Assembly (NCBI GenBank): GCA_028753945.1
Contig: JAPNXP010000009.1
Coordinates: 6,386,001 to 6,450,000 of the forward strand
From: Hexactinellida sp. DTS-2022
Lineage: Eukaryota > Porifera > Hexactinellida
Direction: 5' to 3'
DNA length: 64,000 bases
Shown: one piece after another, positions 31,387 through 42,300 of the stretch
How positions within the stretch are numbered: position 1 is the first letter of the stretch
Layout of the letters: each line of letters starts with the position of its first letter
The notes under the pieces: generated by a model
Told to the model about the DNA's origin: nothing
Database searches by the model: none
What the model saw: the letters and a program-made list of their open reading frames with translations, nothing else
Translations under genes and position numbers: made by a program

Positions 31387-33371
31387 ATGTCGTTTTTCGA
31401 TCTCGCTGTAACTGGGACAGCCCCCAAATGGGCCGCACGCCAGCCACTCATCGTGTCCCGCCCCCCCACAAAGCCCCCATCCTTTTCGGTGCACCCGAGC
31501 AAATCTCCCTTCTACTCGCACCAAGCTGTGCCCAGGTACCACCCAGTCAAGCAGCCTCCGAACACCACGCAGCACCTCATGAACTACACCAACCAGCTGA
31601 TGGGGGCAGCCAAGGAGTACGCGACCCAGAACAAGAGCAGGCCGGTGCACACAGACAAGGAGCTAAAGACAAAACCCGAGCCTGCTGCTCACAAACCAGC
31701 AGAGGCGGCTGTCAGCAAGCAGAAGAAACCCACGGTCTCCTCTAAAGTGAAGCCGTACCGCGCTACCCGGAGCAGACGGGCCCCGCAGGGAGTCCCCAAG
31801 CTGAACCTCTCCCAGCTGTGCGAGCCGGACGAGGAGATGATGCCGATACTGCTGATCGCTTCCCGCAAGAACTCCGAGACCGAGACCGTACGCAGCTGGG
31901 GGTCCCCCGACACCCAGAGGCAAGACAAGGAGGCCACGCAGCCCAAACAGGTGCACATGAATGAGGGATTCGTGAAGAACGCGACTGGAAAACCGCAGAT
32001 CCCGCTGCTGGACCTGAGCGCGCTCAGCAGCTACAGGAAGGACAGTCACGACACCCTGGCGGACGTAGAGAGCATCCCCTCTAAGCCAATCCCGCAGATG
32101 CGCGTCGGCTCCAACGCGCCCGCGAGTCCTGCCAAGCCGAAGCCGACCGCCGCGTGGGGGGAGCAGGTCCCGCCCATGCAGGACAGCCGGAAGCTGGAGA
32201 GACTCACGGAGGAGGTGCTGGACAAGGAGATGGACAAGCAGTCGGTGAGCGCGGTCACGCGAAGCGACTCGTATCTCTCCTTCCAGAACTCTGTCCCCAC
32301 CACTCGTGCCTCCAGCGGCTCCCGGGTCCAGCCCAACGACCTCACCAAGCGGCTGCGCTTCGGGGCCAGGATCCTCTCTCGCAGGGGGAGAGATTCCGCG
32401 CGCGAGCTCTGCGGGTTCTACTTTGTGGGCGACAGCACGATGACTATCTACGAGTTCCGACAGTTCGGACAGCGGTCCTCCGCCCTGCCCTTCCTGCAGC
32501 GGAGGCCGTACAGACACATGATCGGGGAGCTGAAGGACGACCAGCTGCTGGTGGGGGACATCTTCTCCGGACTCACTCTCTGCTTTGCCACTGCGAACCA
32601 GCCCTCTCTGCCGGACCCCCTCAAGAAGTACCCGCGCCTCTACCTGCGTATCACCCAGGTGTGTTCCGGTAGCTCTGGCCTGACCCTGTGTTATTGTAGT
32701 CTCGTTAGGTGGATGAGAAGTCCAAGCAGGAGCTGAAGGCCTACATCAACGGCGAGCAAGTGCTGCACAGGCGGTCTCTCCTGCAGAGGACTTACGAGGT
32801 CACAAACTCGATCCAGAGGTCTGTCTGGTCCGTCCTCTCGAAGCGGACTCCCAAGTTCGTGATTAACTTCGGCCGCTACCTCCTCACCCTGGACACCGCC
32901 AGCACGGGCTACCTCTCCAAGGGCCAGCTGCTGCTCGCTCTAAAGACGTTCCACCTGCCGCTCTCCACGGAGCAGTTCCACGCGGTGTGGGAGCTCTCCT
33001 GCGGGCTGGAGGCGTGCGGGAGGGTCAGTCACGAGCAGTTCCGGCGGCTCCTGCTGGGGGGGCTCCCGGACGTGAGGAGAGCCGCCATGAGACTGGTGCT
33101 GGTGAAGTTAGACGCGAATAAGACGGGCGAGATCCAGCTGTGGCAGATGAAGAAGTTCTTCTGTGCGAGGCGACACCCCGATGTCTTGGAGGGGAAGCTG
33201 ACTGAAGAGCAGTGCTACTCGGAGTTCTTCTCGGCCTTCAACAACGACAAGTTAAAGCCTCCCGACCTGCTAACCTACGCCGAGTTAGAAGACTACTACG
33301 AGTTCGTTAGCCAGAACGTGTTCGACGACAAGAGATTCAATTCAATCCTGAAGAACTGTTGGAGCATTTGA
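31387..33371 (+). CDS. CAPS2: Calcyphosine-2-like EF-hand protein (copy 2), two exons
   Basis: Identical to the gene at 17795-19779. Exons 31387-32658 and 32709-33371 flank the same 50-nt intron, giving the same 644-residue protein with a disordered N-terminus, a middle domain and C-terminal EF-hands. No disabling change is visible, so both copies appear equally able to work. Confidence 0.73.
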
Positions 33372-33960
33372 TCCCGCTATAAACCGCACCGTAGCTCTAC
33401 TGTTATTTCAATTCCCATTCAGATGGGCCATGGCTTTTGTATGGGATTCTACAAGTTTTTTACCCGCCGCACTTATTATTATTACTGTTTACTGTCACTT
33501 CTCCGTACTCTTGTATGTATCCTATTGTACACTTTTTTACTATATTAACCATAGAGATATTATTGAACATTGTTGCAATTCACCCTGATTAAATGACGTC
33601 ACTGATTTATTTAATTAATAAATTAGGGCTATTGGCAACAATCTGGCCTCCATGGAATATGCTTTTGTTTAGTTATTATTGTTTGGCTGTAATTATTACT
33701 ATTACTTATTATTCACGATAGAATTAGTCTCTTCAATGCATTGTGTGTTACATGATACTTGATCGGCCTTCGCATCCCATGTGATGGCTCAGTTCCTACT
33801 TATGTGCAAGGAATACTGAAATCATCATTCATCATTCTGTAATTCTCAGTAATCGGCTTTGATTCTACGGCAGTCTACGTATGCTTGCTTATGAAAATAT
33901 ATATATAAAGAATATACCTTTCTTATTTATGCAGTTCTTTACCAATAGAACAAATTAAAC

Positions 33961-36138
33961 ATGACCGATAGTAGCTCTTCTCAAATATGCATTCGCCGTA
34001 GTGCGTACAATGTCCAATCGTTTGAAGACAAATACAAACCTACTCCAGTCCCCTCTCTCCCGAAGCGAGTGAGGACTCTTGTCAAGTCTAACTGCAGGTT
34101 TGATGCCAATTGGCTGGGCAGATTTTTCCTAGCCCGCTTCCCCATATTCAGATGGGTCTATACTTACAGGTTACGCGAGTATTTATTCGGCGACGTTCTT
34201 GCCGGAACAACAGTTGCTATGCTGCATCTCCCACAGGGCATGGCTTATGCCCTGTTGGCTCTGCAGCACCCCGTCTATGGGCTGTACACAAGCATGTTCT
34301 TCTCGTTAGTGTACCCGATATTTGGCACCTCTAGACACGCCTCTCTGGGCACATTCGCGGTTATATCCCTGCTCACCTCTAATGCCATTCGCGAGCTGGC
34401 AACTGACACAACCAGCCACAAGTGTTCCAATTTAACCAACAAATCCACTCTCGCGTTCTCACCCGCAGTATTGGAGAATATTGGGATAGCGACTACCCTC
34501 ACGTTCCTGATTGGGTGTGTTTTCCTTGTATTCGGGGCCCTCCGACTCGGTTTCATTTCCCAGCTGTTTTCTCGCCCTTTCACACGCGCCTACGTGGCGG
34601 GGGCTGGCGTGCATGTGTTTGTGGCACAGCTCGACACAATGTTCGGCATAACTATATGTGACACCCTTCCGTCTGTTTTTAAGGTCCCCTATACTGTCTA
34701 CTGGATAATCGAGCAGATCGTGATGCTCCGAGTCAACTGGCTATCTATCTTGATATCGGTGATTTGTATTGTTGTTATTTACATTGTAAAGTTTCTGAAT
34801 GACTTTCTTCAGAAGAAAAAGTTCCCGTTTCCACTTCCCATTCAGTTGCTAATAATTGTTATTTTCACAGTCGCTTCTCACTTTGCGAAATTCCACACTA
34901 ACTTTGGTGTGGATACAGTTGGTGTTATCCCCCGCGGACTCCCTAGCCCCACCCTCCCCACCCCGAGCTACTTCCTGCCTCTCTTGCCCAACGCGGTTAT
35001 AATCGCGGTTGTCGTGTACTCAATCGGCGTGTCGATGGTACAGGTCCTAGCGGACAAGCACAACTATCGGGTGGATGCCAACCAGGAGCTCTTAGCTTTC
35101 GGGATGTGCAGTATCGTGGCTTCCTTCTTCTTCTCCATCCCCGGGGGCGTGTCTCTCTCGCGGAGCCTCATTCAGTCCGGCTCGGGCGGGAGGACCCAGC
35201 TCTCCAGCGTAATCGCCGGGCTAATCATACTCCTGGTCCTGGCGGCGATCGCTCCTCTCTTCGAGCCTCTCCCCATCCCAGTGCTCTCCGCTATCGTTAT
35301 AGTGGCCCTGCACGGACTGTACCTGCACGTGTTCGACCTCCCGCTCTACTGGAGAGTGTCCAAATACGACCTCTTCATCTGGATAACAACATTCCTATGT
35401 ACCGTAGTGATCAACGTGGAGATAGGACTGGTCTGCGGGCTAGCCATCAGCCTCCTAGTGTTCGTGTTCAGAACCGTTGTAGTCTCTCCCGTGCTGCTGG
35501 GGAACCTGCCCCCCTCGGAGTTCTATGTTAACGTCAAGGAGTTTGATTGCGTAGCTGTAAAGCCCTCGGTAAGGATTGTCCAACTTTCCAGTCCGTTATT
35601 TTTCGCGAATGCGGCTAAACTCAAGAATTTTGTAATCCGACAGCTCCCTCGCTCGCCTGCCTCTGACGAGAAGCAGGGGTGTGGCCCTGCTCTGTACAGG
35701 GGGCTACAGAGAATGAGGGAGAGGGAGATACGCAAACAGTCAGATCAGATAGATGAAGACAGATCCCCTGACAGCAATGCACTTATTGGGTTTATGGATG
35801 TTACACCTGAACACAAGTTTTGTATTATTCTGGATTGCTCTTGCATTCCTTTCATCGATTCAGTCGGCGCTGCCACTCTCTGTGAGATCAACAGTCTAAT
35901 CACTGAAGAGAAGTCCCTCTTCTTTCTCGCAGGGGCGTCTCGGGGCCTGAGAGAGGACCTGGTCAGGGCCAGGGGGGCCCAGTGGGAAAATGTGTTAGAC
36001 TGCATATTTCCATCCATTCAGGACGCATTGAGTGCACTACACTCCTTTACACCATTAACGAATCTACTGAACGGAGATGTGGGATTACCCCTGCACTCCT
36101 CAATGATCCTGCCGGGGGTCAGAGAGAGCAGCGTTTAA
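33961..36138 (+). CDS. SLC26: SLC26 family anion transporter (copy 2)
   Basis: Identical in translation to the 725-residue transporter at 20369-22546: SLC26 signature in the membrane domain followed by a STAS domain with a charged insert. It is convergent with the complete TEP1 gene, 165 nt from stop to stop. The 5' spacer (33372-33960) and the poly(A) signal at 36228 also match copy 1. Confidence 0.92.
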   Translation: MTDSSSSQICIRRSAYNVQSFEDKYKPTPVPSLPKRVRTLVKSNCRFDANWLGRFFLARFPIFRWVYTYRLREYLFGDVLAGTTVAMLHLPQGMAYALLALQHPVYGLYTSMFFSLVYPIFGTSRHASLGTFAVISLLTSNAIRELATDTTSHKCSNLTNKSTLAFSPAVLENIGIATTLTFLIGCVFLVFGALRLGFISQLFSRPFTRAYVAGAGVHVFVAQLDTMFGITICDTLPSVFKVPYTVYWIIEQIVMLRVNWLSILISVICIVVIYIVKFLNDFLQKKKFPFPLPIQLLIIVIFTVASHFAKFHTNFGVDTVGVIPRGLPSPTLPTPSYFLPLLPNAVIIAVVVYSIGVSMVQVLADKHNYRVDANQELLAFGMCSIVASFFFSIPGGVSLSRSLIQSGSGGRTQLSSVIAGLIILLVLAAIAPLFEPLPIPVLSAIVIVALHGLYLHVFDLPLYWRVSKYDLFIWITTFLCTVVINVEIGLVCGLAISLLVFVFRTVVVSPVLLGNLPPSEFYVNVKEFDCVAVKPSVRIVQLSSPLFFANAAKLKNFVIRQLPRSPASDEKQGCGPALYRGLQRMREREIRKQSDQIDEDRSPDSNALIGFMDVTPEHKFCIILDCSCIPFIDSVGAATLCEINSLITEEKSLFFLAGASRGLREDLVRARGAQWENVLDCIFPSIQDALSALHSFTPLTNLLNGDVGLPLHSSMILPGVRESSV

Positions 36139-36303
36139 ACTAGTATCATGCACTCATTTATACTCTAGCATCAATTCACGATATCTAATTAGCAGCTAAC
36201 ACGTACTACTATACATATGATATACAAAATAAAGGTACTCTCTTAAATTGACTATTTTCTAAGACTAATATCTAGTTTGTAAGTTTCAGTATTCGCTATC
36301 GGT

Positions 36304-39300
36304 TCAATGCCAGTTAAGGACATTAACATGTCCGAACTGGTCTCCCACTAGAATGTAGAGGTGGGCGGGGTGGGGGGAGGGGCAGATTGCCGCGTGAGTT
36401 ATTGGAGATTTGCACTGGTACTCTCCTGTCTGTTCAATGGCTATATTTCCGTCCTGTAGAGACAGGGACCAGAACCTGACTTTTGAGTCCATGCCGCAGG
36501 AGACCAGCTGGCTGTTCGACAGGAGGAGAGCCGTTATCTTCTTGTCATGGAGCTTGAATCTGCCGCTCTCATTGCTGTCATCGTCTATGAAGGCAACAGC
36601 TGTTCCACTGGAGTCCCCCAGGATTTTGAACTGTTTGTAGACCACCAGCTGAGTCGGGAACACCCTCTTTGGGTATTTGACACTCCTGCTCTTCTTGCTC
36701 GCCACTTCTGTTTCCTTGTAGAAGTTCTCGATGCTGGGACTCTGGAAGGTGCCAGTGAGTGTATTGTTAAAGCCCACTACTGCGAGCTTCTTGTCCATAC
36801 TGGTGAGGTACAACTCCTGGTTATGGAACCTCATAGACATAACCCAGTCTCGGAACCCCAGGTCGAGTATCGTCAGTTGCGGCAGCTTCCCTTGACTGAC
36901 AGCCGACAGGTCGTACACCACTACCTTCCCGGACCAGTAGCCGACCATCAGCTGACTCTTGCCCGCGAGGTACCCGAGTGTAGTGACGGAGCCCATGGTG
37001 GTCTCCTGCACGGACTTGAGTCTCTTGGGGTACCCCTGCTTGGGGTTGTAGCCCCAACAGATCAGCAGGGAGTCCTCTCCGGCGGTGCAGAAGCATCTGT
37101 CTGTCGGGTAGCAGCTGGCGGTGGGGGCCCGCTCGTGTCCTGACAGGTTGTGCAGCTTCGTAAGGCGCGGCTAAAAGAGATTCAAACTTGTCAATAAATG
37201 TTGTAATATATGTTTATTATCAATTGTTTGGCTTACAGTCTTTAGGAGAAGTTTAGACCCGCCCTCTCTCCAGCTAACATCCCACAGTGAGACGGATCTC
37301 TCTCGCGACGTGATCACAACCTTGTCTCCGCTGGGAGAGAACGAGAACGAGGAGATGGGGGCGTTGTAGCAGAGGAAGGATTCGTATGGCTTCTCTTGGT
37401 CCAGCTCTGGCTGCCACACCTTGACGTTAGTGTCCATTGAGGAGGTTATGAACTGGTTGTTGGGCGTGGTGGCTAGCGACACGATCCTGTCTCCGTGTCC
37501 AGAGATGCTGCAGATCTCGTTAGCAGTGAAGGGCTGCCAGAGCTTTATGCTACCGTCGTCAGAGGCCGTGGCTACTTTGATATCTTCCAGTTTAATTGCC
37601 CGTTTCTTCTTGACGGGATCGTTCTCTTCGTCATCGTCATCAGCCCACGAGGCTGTGTCCTGTTTGACCTGTCGGACAGAATAAGCACCGTTTGGCACCT
37701 GAGATCCTTCAATCCTACCTTAGTCTGTCTTGTTTGGGTTTCCGGATTTGGAGTCACGTGTATGTCACAGGAGTTGACCCGTTGCTTGTGGCAGTGCAGA
37801 GTTGTGATCTCCACCCCCCTGTGAGTCCAGATCTTGACTGTGCCGTCGAGACAAGCTGAGCCGACCACTCCGTTAGTGAATGCTACGTCATTAATGGAGC
37901 TCATGTGACCCACAAAGCTGCCCTTCTCCTTAGCGTCTTTGGCTTCCTTCACGTTCCACATTTTTAGCGTGAAGTCCTGCGAGCCAGTGACCACGAAGTC
38001 CCCTGAGTCGGAGTACGCGCAGGAGTTTATCCAGTCCTATCGGTCGAGTTAACTAAGCCTGTACAGAATACTACAGATAACATGCAGCACATACCTTGTG
38101 TCCTGCATCGATGCACTGCATCATTTTGTGGTTAAGAGTGTCCCAGATAATGAGCTTGCAATCCTGCCCCACTGAAACTAGCTTCATCCCGTCAGGAGAG
38201 AAGCTCACTCCCGTGACAGTCGACAGGTGTCCCCTTAGCACTGTGTCCGGGATAGAAACATCTGCCTTCAGCTTCTTTCCTCTGACGTCACTGCTCCACA
38301 GACAGACGGTGCAATCAGCTGATCCTGTGGCGATGTGGTGCGGGTGCCAGGCGATACAGTGGACTCCAGCTTCGTGAGATTTTAGGATTTTTATATTCTT
38401 AGCAGATTCTATATCGTATGCCTTTACGACGCCGTCATCATAACTAGAACACGAATACGTAACTAATATGATGTCTATTATGATTAACTAGCTAATTAAG
38501 TGTATGGGAGAGAAGGTTTGTTTGGTTATTATCGACGGGTGGGGCATCTCGGATGTTCTTGAAGGAAATGCGATAAAAAACGCGAAAACTCCAGTTATGG
38601 ACGAGCTGTGCTCCCCTGGGGCAGGCTACCTCACGCTCAACGCTTCCGGACTGTCTGTCGGCCTGCCCGAAGGCCTGATGGGAAACAGCGAGGTGGGACA
38701 CCTGAACCTGGGGTCTGGGCGCCCCATATACCAGGACATAGTGCGTATCAATCTATGCTGCGAGCAGAACGCCTTGGGGAAGCAAGCTAATGTCGTTAAG
38801 GCGTTCGATGCCTGTAAGAGCGGGAGCGGGAGGCTCCACCTGTTGGGCCTGGTGAGCGACGGAGGGGTACACTCCCACATTAATCACCTGTTTGCGTTTG
38901 TGGCGGCTGCAAAGGCCGCAGGAGTCCCAAGAACATTCGTGCACTTTATCTCTGACGGGAGAGACACGAAGCCCACCTCTGGGGTCGGCTACTTGGCGCA
39001 AGTACAGGAGTTCCTCCTCCAGGCTCAATACGGCTCCCTCGCGACAGTAGTGGGTCGATACTATGCGATGGACCGAGACAAGCGACACGAGCGCGTGCAG
39101 AAGGCTTACGAGGGGTTGGTGCAAGGAACGGGAGAGAAGGTGGACTCCACAGCAGCAGCAGTCGCGCTGATGAAGGCGAGATATGAGGCGGATGGGGAGA
39201 GCCAGCAGACCGACGAGTTCATGCAGCCGATAGTGGTGGACATGGAGGGGCGGATCAGGGACGGAGATGTGATAATATTCTTCAACTACAGATCTGACCG

Positions 39301-42300
39301 CATGCGCCAGATAGTAGAGGCGTTCGGCATTAAGCCGCAGTTCGACACATACCTGACACCTAAGAACCTGCATATAGTGTGCATGACCCAGTACAAGGAG
39401 GAGTTCCCATTTGACGTAATCTTCCCGCCACAGGTTAACACGAACGTGCTGGCCGAGTGGCTCTCTCTGAAGAAGCTCCCGCAGTTCCACTGCGCAGAGA
39501 CGGAGAAGTACGCACACGTGACCTTCTTCTTCAACGGGGGGCAGGAGAAGCAGTTCGAGGGAGAGGACCGCTCCTTGGTGCCCTCCCCCAAGGTGGCCAC
39601 GTATGACCTCAAGCCGGAGATGAGTGTCCTCGAGGTGGCAGAGGAAATGTGTCGGGCTATAACTTCTGGGAAATATCCGTTTTTAATGTGCAACCTGGCC
39701 CCTCCGGACATGGTGGGACACACAGGGAAGTACGAACCGTGTCTGCTGGCCTGCGCGAGCACTGACGCGGCTATCGGGAGGATGCGGGACGCGTGTAAGG
39801 AGTCTGGGTACACACTGCTGGTCACAGCTGACCACGGGAACGCAGAGAAGATGTACAGCGAGACAGGGGGCCCTCACACCGCGCACACGACCTACAGAGT
39901 CCCCTTCTGCATGCACGGGTCTGCCAGGGAGCTCAGGGAGTGCGCGCATGATCCCGCCCTGTGTGACGTAGCGCCCACCGTGCTAGCACTGATGGGGGTC
40001 CAGGCGCCAAAGGAGATGACCGGGCAGTCTCTACTTAAATAGAATATTGTGTGTCCGGAATTTCGAATTCGTTTGTAAGTTTATACTATGATTATACTAC
40101 GATTATACTATTGTATTATACTCACCCCACAATGCAAGAGTCTCCGCTCCGAGGGGACCACTCCAAGCACCTAGCCGCGAACTCTCTCTTGTCGATCTCC
40201 TGTTCCTTGGCTCCGTTCCAGGTGGTGTACATGCACACCAGCCCCTCGTAGTAGCCCACCAGCACGAACTGGCCGCAGGGACTGAACTTAACCTTGAGGG
40301 CGTACCCCGCGTCCGGAGAGGGGATTGTTAGCAGAGGCTTCCCTACCAGTCCCGACCAGACCTTGGCTTTGCAGTCCTCGCTCCCGGTCACTAGGAACTG
40401 CCCATTGGGCGTGTAGCACAGACTCGTCAGGGGGAGGTGGTGTCCGATAATCGACCCGACCTGAGTGCCCGCCTTGGTGGACCAGATCTTCACCTCTCCG
40501 TTGAGAGCTGCGCTGGCCACGTGGCGGCCCGAGGGCGCGTAGGCTACTGCCCGGACTGGAGAGGTGTGTCCCTTCATTATTTTGAGTTTCTTTTGATTGA
40601 AAGTGTCCCACATCCTCACATTGCAGTCCCAGCCCCCGAACACTGCCAGCTGGTTGTCTGGGTGCAGTGCCACGCAGTTGAGCGGTCTCACGGCTACTTT
40701 CAGCTGGGACACGAAAGCCCCCGTCTTAGCATTCCACACACACCCCGTACAGTCCCAGCTGTCAATGTACTTATAAGCACGCAGTCTATGAGCTAATACA
40801 ATCTTAGGAAACAGTCGTTACCTGGCTGATACGATCTGCTTTCCATTGCTGCCTGCTACACACTGTGACACCTTTTTGGAATGTTTCTTTAGCACTGCCA
40901 CTCTGTGTCCGTCTACCACGTCCCATAGACACAGGGTCTTGTCGTCAGACGCTGAACACAACTTCACATCACCTACACATAAACAGCAACGTTATATCGG
41001 AGTAGCGTAGTGTTTAACCAAAGTACCTGAGAAGCAAATACTGACGATAGGGCCCGAGTGTCCCACAAATGTCTTTGTTTCCTCTCCACTGCTTACGAGG
41101 TACATCTTAATGAGACAGTCGTCAGTGCCACAGGCTAGATATCTCCCATCCTATAACACCGTATTAATCACCGTTCTTGCGTCTCGATCTAGTGTCTCAC
41201 CTGAGATACAGCGAGGCAGTTTGCGATGTGTCCCTGCTGTCCGATTGTCATCTGTTCCAACACCTCTCTGGAGGGCTTGTTCTCCCACAGAGCTAACTGA
41301 CCAACCGAGTCTCCCTTCCGTTTGTTCATTAGCTCCCCTCCCGCCCGCACCAGGGAAGCGAGCGGAGAATTGATCGCCTGTTGGAGGAGCAGCGAGGGCG
41401 TGCGACTCAGAATGTGCAGGTTAGAGGATGCGAAGTTGTGGAACTCCCTCACGCCCGGGGTGCTCATGTACTTTGTGTACTCCCTGATCTGCACCTGGGG
41501 CAGGTTGGTGGGAGGGGAGTAGTCCTCCAGCAGAGACAGGGCGTGCCCAGAGTGGCATTTGGCCTCTAGAAATGTGAGGTCTGTTAGAAGCATAGCATTC
41601 TTCTTGAAAGAGTAAGATCTGGTGAGATGGTAGTTCACATCCCTGTATGCCCTGGGGGCGCGACCTTTCCACGTCATGTCCCCGTTTGGATCTACTGCCT
41701 TCAAGAAGAAGTTGGAGAGAGTCGTGTTACACTCCTTCTCCGCCTCTGCTCCTTTTATGTAGCGGAGCTTCACTGCCTTCCTAGCCTCTCCCTACAGGAT
41801 AAGTTAACAACACACATATAGGGCGTATAGCATGAAACAGACCTGAGAGAGACGGAGGTACTGTGAGTTAGAAGCCGAGCTAGACTCGTTCTCTGTGCTG
41901 CGTACGAAGTCTGTCAGCGCCCTCACTAGCCGCTGCAGGTTAGCAGGGGCCATTGGCGGCTGTATCAGTCCGGCTAGCTCCTCCTCGTCCAGGCCGTCTC
42001 TGCTGCACACGATCAGAGAGAGGGCCTGTCTGACTACGTCACGCGTGTGGTCCTCCTCTAGACGGGTCATAATCTCCTGCAGGAGCAGCGGCAGGGTCTG
42101 ACTGATCTTCTTGATCCTCTCCCCGACCTTCTCGAATATTCCGAACACCCGCAGCTCCTCGCAGGCTAGCTTTAGGAAGAGAGGATTGTCCGACTCTTTC
42201 TTGGAGAGCAGGACTCGCATCTCTCCGCTGAAGGCCCCCTCGTCCAGCTTCTTGTGGTAGCGGGAGAACAGGGTCTGCACGAGCTCCTGTTTGTCGAACA

